From Zonotrichia leucophrys gambelii (Eukaryota; Chordata; Aves; Passeriformes; Passerellidae), in assembly GCF_028769735.1 (NCBI RefSeq), contig NC_088177.1, positions 17,114,599 to 17,178,598 of the forward strand: a stretch of DNA of 64,000 nt, read 5' to 3'. This document shows positions 47,301-62,300 of this stretch, one piece after another (the first letter of the stretch is position 1; every line of letters begins with the position of its first letter). The notes under the pieces were generated by a model. It saw only the letters and a program-made list of their open reading frames with translations, had not been told where the DNA came from and searched no databases. The position numbers and the translations under genes are program-made.

Positions 47301-50300
47301 CTCGGGTTTAGTTAAACTTAAAAGAGCCTTTGCTACATTTAATGCAGAGGATTTTTCAGATATAAATAGTTACCAACTGGGAAAATACATTGTTCAAGAG
47401 TCTCGAGGCTCCTTATTATCTTTTCCTTGCAGACACATTTAGCAGTACCAGTCATTGGTCATAAAGAGATGCCATTAAAAGGCACATTTATGTTTTTATG
47501 TTTTATGTTTTAAAATTCCATTATGCAGGTATGAAACCAAATTCTCTTAAAGTGTAGAGGTTGTGCTGCCTTCTACATTGACTGGAAACTAGACTTTGAA
47601 TATATAGGAGCAATTTGAGTCTTGGGGAGATCATAACCTCCACCCTACCTCTCTTCTGCAAAGCATCCTCCAGTTCCCCTAACTTCCTTTGCTCCTTTGA
47701 CGGGAAACAATTTCTCTCTAAATGAGAAAAGAAAGGTTAGATTTGTTTTCCATTAGAAGTCTGCAAAGAGGAGGCATTCATGCCAGGCTCATGCTGGCAT
47801 GTCTGAGACATCCAGCAGAGCAGAGGAGCGCCAGCTTTGCTTTAGGTGCCTGGTCAGTTGCACTCATTCAATGACATTACTTCAGAACTGAGCTTAACTG
47901 GGGGTAGGGGGACATGACCTTGGGGAGCTGAACTGGAGCTCCATCTTGACAGACAAAGTGCTTCATAGAAACATCAGCAGGTCTGCCCTGTGTGAGTTTC
48001 CAAATCTGTCCAAAGTGAATGAGAAGTTGTGCTGTTGTCCAGACCAGTTACTAGGATGAATGTACCAAAGCAGCAAGGCAGCGGCTCCTACTCTGCCAGG
48101 GAAAACAAGGGTTTATCCCTTTCTTGACCTAAGAATATTCTTCTCTGGGTAAATATAAGATGAGAAGGCACACTCAGCTAAGGCGTATATAAGCAAAAAA
48201 GATCCTCTATCCTCAATCCTCTGTCCTCCTCTAAAAGATAGGTGGCATGCTGATAGTTTTGTAAAGGCTGAGGAAAAGATGTTATTGTTTGCCTTACTCA
48301 TTTATGTCAAGTTCTGTTATACAACTTAGCAGCAAATGCAATAATTTGTGTTGCTTTTTGAAGAAAGTTCCACTGGGCAGAAGTGAGGCTGCATAAGAAA
48401 TGCAGCCATTGGTATGCAGAGCATGCTGCTGTGTTAGTGCCTTATTATGGCATCACAGCTGCTTAAAAATGTGTGAAGCTGAAAAGAATGGATATCTCAC
48501 TGAAAATATATTTTCCCTTGCCTAGATGAGAGTTTACCAAAAAAAATAAAGAAAAAAACATATACGGGGAAGGAATATTGTGTTGTAACTTGTTGAAAAA
48601 GACAAGCTCATAATTAAGTGCTCCCTGTATCCAAGATGTTTACATGCATACAGCATTGCCACATTTCTCCCCAAAGAATGTTCACTTGTTTGTTCTCTAA
48701 AGCTGGGGTAGACCATGACTGCATGGATTCACAAACTGCACCTGAGCTAGTAAAACTCACAGCCTCAGTGTTGTGCTGTGATTGCTGTGGTAGGGCTGTG
48801 TCTGTAACCTCTTCCATGGCATTTTGTATGCTGCCCTGTGCCAAACACTACATCTTTAAATAGCATTGCGTGCATCCCTCTTTAGCTTATGGCATGTCCC
48901 TTTCTTATGAGAAGCAATTTATTTTGAGCCTGAGGTGACTTGCATTGGATCCTGGTGGCCTGTTGTGGCATTATTACGTATTACTTTGTTTAGTCACAAG
49001 CAAATATTTGCAAAGCTGGATAAAACAAAAATAAGTAAAACCAAGTGGCAGTTAAGCTCTGACTTTCTGGAGTGTTGAGAGTCCGTGTAATGTCAGAATG
49101 CTTTCAGCTTTTGACTAAAGCAGAAGATAACAAAACAATGAGTTCCAAATTTTTCTCAGAACTCCTACAACCTCTTTCCAAAATAAATTTTAAAAATAAA
49201 TCCCAGAACAACATTTATAGTTGAAGAAATCTTCTTGCTTTGTCAAATAAAGTGCAAATAACAATACAGAGAATGCAAATAATACCAAGTGCAGAGATGT
49301 ACAAATAACTGGAACATGAAAGTGGTAGAATCCTGTTTTGAAGCAAGAATGAGCTGGTGCTGTAGTACTTTTTTGCTGTTACAGCATCTTCTGAGACTTT
49401 CAGTGAATTTTACAAATTACACCTTTGATTACACACAGAGAAATATTTTCTTTCATCCTTGGGGATGACTAGCAGATGCTCAGTCTCTCCCAGGATCTGA
49501 CACAGTAACCTTATTATCAGTAACTTTGATAACACCTTTCTCATCTGAACTTCTATCAGCAGCTAACAGGCTGGCATTCATACTAAGACACAAGTGTCTC
49601 ACCCTTATTTTTTTCTATCCCAAACTCATCTTCATGTTCCCTCCACTATTATATACTACAAGCCTCACATAAAAACAGATTTTCAGGGATGGAGAGTCAA
49701 AAAAGTTTCTGAAAATTTTAAATGTTTCTTGAGTCCATACAGCATAAGAGGGTCTCTTATGATCTCTTACAGACTTTTGATCATGAGTCGGTTTGCAGGC
49801 GGAGTCTCAGATTAGGATTTAGTGATCTCAGTACACACCATGTCCATACACCTACTACTACAAGTTCATGAAAACTCTGACCCTGTAAATGTGTCCTCTG
49901 AAAAGAATATAGCCAGGAGTAGCCACACATTTCCTACCTGAAGTGATTGGGCAATTCTTTTGGTGCTAGAGGCTGCTTCTGTAAATGTACAAAAGTACAG
50001 TTCAGACTTTAATCTCTCTTTGGCTTTGGACTCCTGCTGGCAATTGTTCAGAGACTTTACAGAGCTCTGCCCTGGTAATAATGGTAAATTTAGGAAGTAT
50101 TATAGAAAATGAAAACCTAATGATTTTGCATATCCCATAAATATTTTTATTTTGGTGGGGAATTATTTTTTTTCTTTAAAGTAATTTAGAAATTAAAATC
50201 CTCCCCAGGGTTGTGAAAGCAGTAAACTTAAGTTAATTGCAGTGGATACATGAAATATTGTCATCCACTTGATAAAACTGGAAATCAGTAGTCCTCTTCA

Positions 50301-53300
50301 TCTGGCAGATCTTGCATCAATAATTAATTCATGAAAGAGCAAATGCTTAAAATTAGCCTTAATATTTTTTCATCTGATTAATTTCTTATGGGTGTAAAAA
50401 AGTTCTCATGGATGTTGCCCGTTGCCATGTAACTGTTTCTTTCATGCTCGCAAATACTGGTTCTAATATATAACTGGAAAAAGTAAGAGAGGACAGGAGT
50501 ATGAACAGTCAAAAACCAAGAGAAGTGAGTCCCATTCACAAATGGCTCAGACACTTAGTTTGAGACATTTGCTGTGTGTGCAGTTACAAGTGACTGTAAA
50601 TATTTCTTTATAGCTTCCATTAAAAAAAAAAAGTGTTAATGGGGTGACTAAAAACCATTAAATGGAAAATGCATGGAACAATAGAACACAAGTATCCACT
50701 TGTATAGATCATAGCTGATTCAGGCTTCAATAGAAGCAATAATTTAACTGGGAGGCAAAAACCCAAACATTTACCACCCAAATTCAGTAGGAATCGCTCT
50801 GATAAAATGGGAGAAAGTTTTGCCTACTGTACAGTGTGAATGTCAATTCAATCCAAAATTAATAATTTACATGTTTTACCTATCACCTAATATTTCATTT
50901 CACCTCAGCAGACTAGGAGCTATTTTAGGGAAGTGCTGAGATTTCATATCCTCAGTGGGGCCCTTCCATTTTCTCATTCCCAGACCATAAGTGAGCAGAC
51001 AGCTGCTATCTAATTGGACAGCTTCTGGTACCTGAGCACTGCTTTCCTGTTTAACACTTTAACATGTCTCTGGCAGGGTGGGAGGGTAATAGCGTGGCAA
51101 AGAGGAGCAATGTCTGCTTTGTTCTAGCATTGGAAAGTACATTTATTTGGCAGTATTTGTACTGCCTTGGGTTTCTATGTGTCTCCGTTCTTTTGAGAAG
51201 CGAATTGCCTTTTGCCATGCTGTTTCAATGAAGCGATGTTTCAATCCAAGCCAGGGAGCTCGTGAAATGTGGTGAATCCCCTGCTTCTGCTCTTAGCTGC
51301 AGCAGTGCTCTCCTGGGGGTGTCATCACTCATTAGCAGTTTTGGGTTGCAGGTGCAGCACTGTTTTGCTCCCTGCAAGCCATTTGATTCATGTCAGGGAA
51401 GATCAGAAAGGTGGGCTCATGGTTCCTCATGGCTTCTGAACGAGAAGGAGAAAAGGCACTTTTGGGTTTTTGCCATGAGCAGCCAGTACATTTTTGACAG
51501 TCAGAATTCTTTCTAATCAAGAGAGACCTAAAAAGACCTACCAAGAGTTTGCTCTGAGATTGCCTAAAAGTAGTCACTGGCACATGTTGCTAACCCATCA
51601 AGTACTTGAACATCACAGCCTAAGATTTCTTTCACATGGAAATTTGATTCATACTTTGGACTTCTGGTTCTTCTACAAAATATCGCAAATGTTCCTAATA
51701 GACTAATTAATTTAAAAAGGACAGAGGAGACAAATAATTCCTCTGTTCTCAGATTTTGTGTAAATACAAATTGGACTTCAATAACTGATTCCCTTAGAAA
51801 TTACAGCACATATTTGGAGGGTTTTCCCATCCAATTTTAAATTATTTGTAGCTGGGGCATTTTTTTCTTTCAAATTAAAAATGGATCCATTGTTAAAATT
51901 ATACATTTTACTACAGTTTTTATACATGTTCTATCACTTTGATTACCTGGAAAATATTTCCATTTTGTCCTTTGACAAAGAAATTTACATTCCTTTTAAT
52001 TTTTATTTCTCTTATCCACTTTTAGTTGTAGGTCAGAGTTATTGCTAGAACTGTTTGGTAGAAAAGTGTGGTTTATATTCACTCATTCAGCTACCTGTAG
52101 GCTTCTTTCCATGTCTTTTCTTTCTTTACTGCTTTTTTGAGATTTATAACCCTGATTTATAATGATTACCATCGGCTCTCATTCATATGTGATTTGATTC
52201 CAGTAGGAAAGGATTGACTGAAAGTAGTTTTACTCTTTTCCTTCTAAATTCTATTTTCTTGTGTTTAAAGGTCAATCAATTCCCTGTGCTTTGAGTACTA
52301 TACTTTTTTGAGTATTCTACTATACTGTTGGTGTATACACTGTCTTAATGCTCTCATTGCTTCAAGTACATTTATGATGCTGGATATCAACACCTGTTGG
52401 ACCTCTAGGAGAACTTTGATGATATTCACAGTTTCACAGACTCAATCTTCTCTCCAGGCTGGAGACTGCTCCTTCCTGATGAACCTTTGTTCTGTATAAC
52501 ATCCTGTAGAGTGCTGGAATGGAGATTTCATCATTTCTTCTTTGTGATTCCCCTATCTTTCTGAGCTCTGCTTCACTACAAGAAGGATGAAGTCATTCAA
52601 AGTCAGAGCAACCACCTAATATTTACGTTTTCCCTTAACCTGAATTCCCAGTAATTAGAAAATTTTAGTCGTGAAGAAGGATATCTCAGCATCCTGATTC
52701 TGGATATTGTGATTGGTGTCACCTTTCCTTCTAATGAGCAGATCACATTGTCTTCTATCTACTCAAAAACTACAGAGTAATTTCTTTATCTATTAAGTAG
52801 GTTTTGTCCTTCTCTTTGCCTTTTAATAGAATAGTCCATGTTTTCCTCCTGCTCCTGTGTTCATTTTTATATTTGACTCCATGAGCCAGCAAAGTCCTCA
52901 AAGCCCTTTCTGATTAGGTGATCTCTATAGGTTTTGCATAAGTTTTCCTGAGACAAAACTGTAAAGAAGTTTATTTCATAGAAATTTAGGAACTGTAATT
53001 AATACACTGTTCTCTTAATTACAAAACAGGTAATGTAGGGAGTACATTAACACAAGAGATTCTCTAATTGCAAAAACTGAAAAAATAATATTTCTAGAAA
53101 GTTTTTGATTGGCTTTTCCATATTTTGAGCAAAAACACAGAACTAGAATTCCATTTATGCACTGAAATGAAGCAAAAGGAAAAGAAAAAAATCCAGTCTC
53201 CCTTTGTTGATTGGTTCCATTGTGTTTTGCAGGATCTGAGAAAGATTCTAGATATTATCATTTACCATGCCTTTGATTTCAGTTCTGCTAGATGTGTAAT

Positions 53301-56300
53301 CTCCAGTGCCCTGGGAAATGTCTCTTCTTCTGAGGATCATTGGTACCTTGATCTTCAGGCTGGCGCATCAGCAGTTGTCAGTTTCACAGAGTCCAAAGTA
53401 AAATGCAATCGAATTTCTTCAGGGACAACATTGTAACACAAAAGACAAGAATGTGGCCCTGTAACCCAGAGTTCCGAAACAAAAAATGTGAAGAAAAGCC
53501 TCAAAAAACAAAAAACTCTTTCATTGAAATTGCAATGAGTCAGGCTTTCAAGAGGCAAAGGATTAGAATTCCAATATTTGAAAGTGAAACAATATTCACT
53601 GTATAACACAGGATAGAGTTAAAGTAAGAGCATATACAAGAAGTTTCCTAAAATATTTCTTGAGGAACATTTTATAAAACAGTAATACTCTGATTGTCAT
53701 CAACCCAGCTGTGTACATTTGTTGCAATTTCTGCTTGAGGTGAATGTACTTCCAGGATTGGACATGCAGAGTTGAAACAGCCTTGAGGAAGCTGTACAGT
53801 TGATTCTCAGAACTTATTTTGTGTATCTATAGATATACATGTATTTATTATAAGCAGTCATGACCCTCATGAATAATTAAAAACATGCTTTCAACGTTTT
53901 ATTCCATACAATAAAAACCTAGTTCTATAAGACTTTCCTTCTAAGGAACAGTTCTTCATATAAGTAACTGCCTAATTAGAAGGACATTAAAGGTTTAAGA
54001 CTGGGCTCAAGCTGATTTCTCAGCTGCATATCAGGAAATTGCTTCAAATCACAAAACAGATTATTGGGACAACTCAGGGCAGCATCAGCTATGCAGTAAT
54101 ATAAGTTGCTTTAGAATAATAATAGCAATAATGTTTCAGCCCTGGTCAATGAACTGCAGTATCCCCAAGGCCATATTGATTAATGACAATATTCCATTTC
54201 CAGAAATGGGGGAAACGAGGTACAGAGAGGGTGTAGCTTTTCTAAGATCCAGCAGCAGGAAAGTGGCAGGGATGATAATAAAATTACTCTAGAAAAAGGC
54301 AGTACTGCATATCTTTCAAAAGTGTACATGCCCACCAAATCCAGGTCTTGTACAAAGCCTGGCATTGTTCAGGCCCTGGGATCAAAGGTCAGATGTGTAG
54401 CACAGCAGTGTAACTTCAATACAGCTTCTGTGAAAATACAGAATCAAGTGATTCCACTTCAGAGGATCTTGTTTGCATAGGCTTAAAAGACAATAATCCT
54501 TACCAACTTGATTTAACTTCATAAAATAGGGTTATATCAGCAACAATCAAAACTGGAACTTGAAATCTAGCACAGAGTGTGGGGCAAGCACGGGTTTTAC
54601 CACAGGTGTTCTAATGGTTTGTCACTCTGTAGACATGATAAATTTCACTTCACTTTCAGGTCAGAAGGACATGTGTGCATAAAATAAGGATATCAACTGT
54701 GAAAAGTAGTGCTGTAAGTGGCTTTAGGGGAGAAATAGTGTTAAATTTTCTTTACCTTTCATAAGTATTATTTCCTAGATGGGATATTTTTCTCTCACCG
54801 AAGTTACAGTTTGTGTTATTAGCTATTGACATATATTTGGTGAATTTTTCATGTTTTGGGAAGATGTTTTCTCTTGATACTTTTGTGTCCGTATGCAATG
54901 ATTGATCCTTGGTATTGTGAACATGATAAATTTCTTTTTAGCTTGTCCTCTTAAAGGAATAGTAAAGAGATTTTTTTAAAATCTATTACAACAATATTTT
55001 ATTATATAAGAATAAATAGAATAGGTAGGGAATGGTAAATTTGATAGTAAATTTCTTATGTAGCCTATTATAGTATTAATTTGTCTCAGGTCATGTAAAA
55101 GTTGCTTGTTAGATTTTTTTTTGTAACAAACACTGGAGTATTTTATGGACTGTGTGAGGGTTCAATATGCCTTGTAGTTAATTGGTTTTTAATATTCCTA
55201 GTGTAATTAATTTTTCTTCAGGAAGAGATTACTGATCAATTTACACAGGTATGGTGGTCAACTAGGTCAGAGTGGGTTGCTTCACACTTCATAACACGGT
55301 GGTTCTTGTTAAAAATATGTAGTAATTTTCACTCCTCATTGACTAAGGCAATCTTGACCCTATAAATTTAAAGGAGTAGAGGTAACATATGGTTGTTAGG
55401 TTGCTTTTTGCTCTTTAGAGCTCGCGATTAAAATAGTGTTAACTGAAATTTTACTCTTTATGTGTTTCCAACCTATAATTTGTTTGGAAAATATGGGCTG
55501 TGTGAGCATATAGAACATGTTTCATTTCAAACAACTGGCTGCTCCAAGTAGACTGAAGGCATGTTAATGGCAATTTTAGTATTTTAAATTTCTGAGCAAT
55601 CTGAGAATCAGAGGAAGTGGACCTTAAACTTGTCTTTATCAGTTTTCTTCTTTTTATGCTGCACAAGACACTCAAGCATAACAACATATGTAGAACTGCA
55701 CCCACAATGTCCAATGAGTTCTGGCACTGCATTGAATATGGGAATATTTTTGAGCTGTAGTTTCACCTGCTTAATTACAGTCAACTATCCAGTCTGATCC
55801 CTGAGCTGTGATTCTTATAAAATTTCTGATTTTTGTAGATTATGGAAAAAAATAACTTGTCTCTGAAATGTGCTTTTATGATTTTAATGCTGTACTGATA
55901 AATTAAAGATGGAATACTCTCATGCTTCTATTGAACATAATTAATGAGTAGCTCAGTCTGAATTTTAAAATGCATTAGTGCAGAGTTGTTCATGATGTAC
56001 CTTATGTAGCGTAGAATTCAGGTTAGAGTCAATTTATTTTTTTCTGATGGCTCATCCATGGTCCATTAAAACCGTTCTCAAAGGTAAAAATGACACGATG
56101 TCTGCTAAAAATAACAGCCTTGATATCAAACATGCAAGATAGAACCTGAGCCTCAAAGGGGAAAGGACATATTTTCATGGCCATATGCTTGAGTCAGCAG
56201 CTAATGTATCAAAAGATTCCCCCATGTCTAACCTAGAATGTTGCTGTTACTGATTAGGTCAGTGTTCTGACCTGGTGACAAGAAAGCGAGTTTTCAAGTC

Positions 56301-59300
56301 TCAGACAAACTGACATTTACCCTTGGGAAGGAGGCAAAATGACCCATGAAGTTTCCATCTGCTGATAGAATAAACATCTGTAGTACTCATGACTGGTGTG
56401 AGCTCAGTAGCAGTGGAGTGATCTCTGGCCTCCTCACTTATATTGCCATTGAATAGCAATGGCTTCAGATGGAAATCACCTCTGAGACTCCTCAAATGAC
56501 TAGACTCTGCCTGTTGAAAGTACCAGAAAAAATACAGCTCGAAGCATGCACAAAGTTTAAAGTCTTACATGAAGGGTGAATATGAAAAACAAAATATTCA
56601 CAAAAATATGTGCTGGATAACCACAGGTAACCAAACCCTGAGGGCCCTTTGGCAGATAAATCTCTGTGATGGTTCAGTGGCCACAGAGGCTTCAAACAGG
56701 AAATCACAGGTCCTGTGTGCATTCATGCTTATGAATACATTTTTCTATCTCTATTATAATAGTTCTTTTCACATATTAAAGAAATTCACAAATAAACTTC
56801 TATCAAATATCATAGCTCTTTATTGTCCAAGGATAAGTTTCATTGTACTGTAAATAATAGACATGTTGCTCCACTGTGCTGGAACTAGACATGTTTTTTT
56901 CCCCAGGACAGCTTGGAAGGGAAACTATTTAACATTCCAAAAGAAGGAAGTAAATGTTCTAAGAGGATGAAAGCTTTTGTGATTTAAAAGGAAAGTTGTC
57001 TACCTCAGTAACAGCTAAACTGTTTTGTTTAGCAAAACTGCTTTTTGTATTAATGAAAGAAACTATGCCTAATTTTTAAGCCACAGTATTTGCATTACCT
57101 ACACACTGATATTATGTCCATAAAAAAGCAGGAGACTTGCACTCAACAGTGACAGGAATGTTCTGAAAATGTTGAATCATTTGAAAGCAGAATATTACAT
57201 TCTTTCTGGCCTAAATGTAAAAAGCAGTCAATGGCAATCAATTCAACCTGGCAATTCCAGATTACTATATTCATTCTTTAATTTCTAATGTCATTGTTGC
57301 ACGTTCAGTTTGCTATTCTAACTGCAACCCACACTTCTAGAAGTACAATCTGCTAGGAACATTAATAAGACAATGTCCAAAAAAGTCAAATAGTCTGGTT
57401 TCCAGAATACTTCTGTGCAAATTTCATAATTGATGTGGTTCCAGTTCTTACTCCTAAAAAATGTCATTAAGTTAGTTGCCAATGTCTATCCCCTAAATGA
57501 TATGTAAATTTTAACTTATTTAAGCACTGAAAAGAAATTTTAAAAAATAATTTGGGTTTCCAAGGTTATTCAAATATGAAGACTAATAAAACTACAAAAT
57601 AATTAAAAACCACATATGCTTTTATTTTATAATTATTGTAGTTTTAAAAATATGGAAACCATCAAAATAACTCCATTTCAATATTGGTTTCTCTTCCTGC
57701 TTTTAATCTTGAAATGGCAACTTCTGATTTCACATGCTAGTCTATTAGAATCTATTTATTAGCCTAACACAACTGTAAACCCAAAACCTAACATTCTAAA
57801 GGCTTGTGGTGCCACTCATGCTTGGGAGTGTAATATCTGTAGAAGACTTTGTCTGGAATTCTTACTGTTTTCATTTGGAAGCAGAGCTTTATTTTCCTGT
57901 GGTAATATTTAATTTTGGAGATTCATTTCTAGAAGATTAGAAAGTTAATTGTGAAACCATTTTTTAGGAAAGCTGACATCTTTGAGTGATGTCTGAAATG
58001 CTTCTAAGGCTTCTTTGTAGCACTTGAAAGGTTACTAAGTTACTGTTTCTTGAATTTCTAAACCAAATTCACGGCCCTAAATTGGTCTTGCACTCAGTGA
58101 AGGTGCAAACCTGGTACTACCCCTCCAGGATCCCGTGATGCACCTTGATCTGAAATCATGGTATATTCCTGTACTGTTCACAGTGGTGCAGAAATCTGTG
58201 TAATGAATAATTAATTCCTAGATTAGGATCTACAGACTCTTATCTGTATCAAAACCATTTCCTTTTTTACCCTGTGTTTTACAATGCAGAAAAAAAATTT
58301 CCCAATTCTTCCTGCTCTGTGTAAATAAAGCTAACAGTGCTGTCCACTATCAGAGTAGAATGATTGTCTTAAACACTGCTGCTGTTTTCCTGGTGAAAAT
58401 GCTTTTTATCATCATTCCACCGTATGAGAATGGAAGGGAAATATAAAAACCTGTACTCATCATCTTCCACAGAAATCTCATTTACATAACCAACTTGATG
58501 ATCTAAACAACAAGTTGAATACATATTCAAATCAATTAGCCAATCCCAGCTGTTCCCAGTCAAACTGTTCACCACAGTTTTAAATAGAAAGGATGACATG
58601 GGTTCTCTTCCATGCCCACAACTCTTGTGGGGTCTTTTTGCAGGCTCTGTATCACATAACAAACACTGTATGAACAGCTCAATACATTGGCTTAGTAGAT
58701 GCATGGCTAGCCTATAAAATATTGCATATGCTCATACAAAGCCCTTGCAGAATAACATCCTCTGTCAAAGCTTGTTCAAATAGTTCATTAGACTGAACTT
58801 TTAATTGGACCAATATTGGCAGAAAATGACATAGTTTGGGTAACAGAATAGTCTTGAACTTGTAGTTGACTGCAGGATCTGGGCTATAAAACACACATTC
58901 TATCAATTCTCAGCTCTTTTTAGCACATTTTCTGGGCCAAGTTAACCTCTTTATGTACAGATCTCTGTGTCACTCCTCTATAACTATTTGAGTGCCAGCA
59001 AACTGTGAAATAAACATGATGAATGATAATGTCACAATTTTCACCAAGCAGATTTTTCAGTCACTAAAATTTGATTGGCATTCATGATGAAAATGGGGAT
59101 TTATTTGGGATTATTCTGCTTTATTGGGTGGATTTCCATGCTTCACAAAAGACTTGAATAAAAATTTAGGTTGTGCCCAAAGAATTTACATAGAGATTGA
59201 GACCGAGTGCACACAGGGAAGATTGATGAGATTAACTGGTTTTCAAGTTAGTGGACACTAAGTTTTAAGGCTTCTTCTTCCTCAAGTAATATTGGATGTC

Positions 59301-62300
59301 CAATTCCATGGCCAACTACCTCAGCTTTGTAGAAGCAGCTTTGTGCTTCATTCTTACCTGTTCTGTGGCCCAATGAAGGCAGTCATTTTGTAATTCAGTA
59401 CAGGATTAAGTGGGATTGCTAAATGGTAAATTGCTGATAACCATCACTCTCCTATGGGCTACAAAATACATGCATTTGGTCAAGGATGAACTGTGTGTTT
59501 CCCTGCAAAGTTATGAAATTAGTAAATTTCACTTGAAGCAAGTTAGAAGTTTATTAAGTATGTACTTTGACTCTGTACTTGTGATATATACCATGTTGTT
59601 AGACCCTAGTAATTGCTAAAGCCAAGAAATTGTAAACTAGAGTAAAAAGGTTTATGATTTTCTGATGTGGACTCTTCTTCCCTATAAAATAGAGATGATT
59701 TCATTTTACTTTAAAAGCCATTCCTTCTGTAAAATTAGGAATTTTGAACCACCCTTCTGACCATCTGCGCCTTGGCTCATTGAGGTTTTAAAGTATGGTG
59801 ATGGATGAATGTATGTGACCATCCTCTCCTTCTGTGAAGTAGGAAGGCTTTGCAGTTACTGTTCTTTGTGCTCCTAGTAAATTAGAGTTAACAAAGGAAG
59901 CATTTTCAATCACCAATTGACTTATTAAAATGTTTATTCCTAGAGTTTATGCAAGAAGCACTTGCATTCTGTACTTCAGGATGTATTTGCCATGCTAATC
60001 TCTTCTAAAAAGTTAATTTGGTATGAAAGTAAGAAACAAAATATGAATGGAATTTTTAATTAGAGCACCTTAGAGAGCAAAATGTCACTTAATTCCAGGC
60101 TCTGAGTGGATTATATGAGGAAACCAACAGAAAAATAATTTTAACTCTGATCTAGTGTCACTGTGTGTTCAGCTTGCAGGCAGTTGGGTGTTAGTTAGAG
60201 CAAGAATTATTTGCACATGATGTAAAGTGCATATGTATTACAGCTTTTATTTATCTTCTACCATGCTGTATTTTCAGGTGTTAGGCATCTATACCTAGGG
60301 GTCACTGTAAGTGTGACATACATCTTGTGTTCTCAACTCTCCACATTTTAGTAGACATTAACACAGGCTTTGTCTATAGAAGTGTCTTGCAAATAAATAT
60401 TACTAAGGACATGCTTGTGGTTGTTTATCTGCAGGCATAGCAATAGTTCCAGGTTCTTGGCTGGCTCTGATCACCACTGAGATTATAGCTGTTGTGAGCA
60501 GGTCTATACAGAAGCCAGGCTGTGATCTTTGATTTCTTGAGACTCAAAATTTGGTGATGCTATAGTGCCTCATGCATCTCTTGCAGAAGAAACACCAGCA
60601 AACCCTGTTCCACACTCCTGTCTTTGTACTGCCCCTTCCCTAAGCTGTTCATGTCCCTGAGCAGCAAGCTAGAGCAGGACTCTTGTCTGGTTGAAAGCAG
60701 GTTGGAAGGGAAGGGCCTTATTCTTCAGCCACATTAATTTCCAGTTTAACTCACTGCTTTGCTGATAGCAAAATGCAGGGGTTAACTATGTAGGCCAGTT
60801 TGAGCAGCACTAGGACTGAATATGAAAGCACAACCCACCGCTGTGGAGTCACCTCCAGCTCAGGACAGCAAAACAGCTGAAACTATTCCTGCCATAACTG
60901 CAGATATTGCAGCTCAAACCCAGACATAAAATATCAGGTCACAAGTCTGCACAGGTGGAAGGTACCTCAACACATGATACTTCAACTCCAGGTCTTATTC
61001 CTAACAGAAAAGAGCTACTCTAAAAGCTCATGAGCCACAGCTTCCTGATGCAACCCTGGAGGATATTATTTCAATGCTGCAGAGGACTTTGCATGCTGTT
61101 AGTAATGCAGGAAATCAGGGAAGGGGAAATGCATTGCAGCTGCATATTTTCCTCGTTCAGTACTATGTCCTGGCAAGTGTGTTGCCCTGTAGGCACAGCC
61201 CAAACACCGTGGCCACCGGGGGATAAGCTAGTGACCAGACTCTCTCTGTCTTCACTGAGATGCATTCATTAATTTAACACTACAGTTTGCAGGTCATGTG
61301 GTTGTACATTGTGCTGAGCTGAGCAGTGTAATGACTGAGATATTATTTATACTCTGCTTTGTGTGTGCTGTTAGTGAAGATGAATACACTCCTAATTTAG
61401 TTGCACTTGTCACAGATCCGGGCACCTGTCTCTCTGGCTGAGTTCCTCCACATCTCAGCTGTGGATATTTTGAAGTACTTTGGCAACTGAGCTACAACTT
61501 CACTAGTTGAACAACACACTCAGCTGCAAAGTTATTTACAAACTTTACTGATCAAGCTGCATATTCTAGGGCTGAGTTTCCTACAGACAGCACTTTGCAG
61601 ATGGAATTGAATTCTTCACTAATCATAAGCAATGAATTAATTTATTTGATTAGCTGTAATTTGCATTATTTGCTGATTATCTTCTCCAGTTCTCACTGTT
61701 AAGAGCTGTGTTGTGTTGCTAGTGCTGGCTAATCACTTACTACACTGTACTTTAGAGAGGAAGGCATTTGGGTTTTAGATAAAGAGATCTTGTCTTCAAA
61801 TACTTCTAAAAAACGCTTCTTCCATGTTACTTAGGGGAAGATATAAGCCATTTTTTTAAAAATATTACAGGTAAAAGCACATTTTCCTACGAGGGCAGGT
61901 TTCTGTTAGTTCCTTGTTCCACCATTTTTTAAATTTCTCATTATTTGTTATGGTTATGGATATACTGTTTCTATGGCCATTGCACCAGATGGTGCAGTTT
62001 TACTCACCAGTGGTGAGTTAGGAGGGGACCGCAGTGTACTCTGTGCACCTCACTGGGCCAAACTGCCTTTATCTTCTTCTGTGTGTATCTAAGAATATCA
62101 TAGTGTAATTCCTCTGTAAATAAGTAAAATCCATGCAGAAAACAGTGTACAACCTTGTCTTCATAAAAATCTACCTCTACTCTCTGCTGTCAATCTCTTT
62201 TGGGGAGCTTCTGCAAGTATTTTTTACAAAACATCTCTAAAATACCTGGCAGGCTCTGTTCTAATTAAGTCTAATGAAGTCTTCCCCTCCATGTAGTGCA

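Noticed and set aside
48614..48844. Possible minus-strand exon (similar candidates at 44.6, 46.9 and 51.4 kb)
   Set aside because: Open frames of 60-85 codons with a splice-like border occur too often in this window to be evidence on their own, and none could be tied to a protein family.
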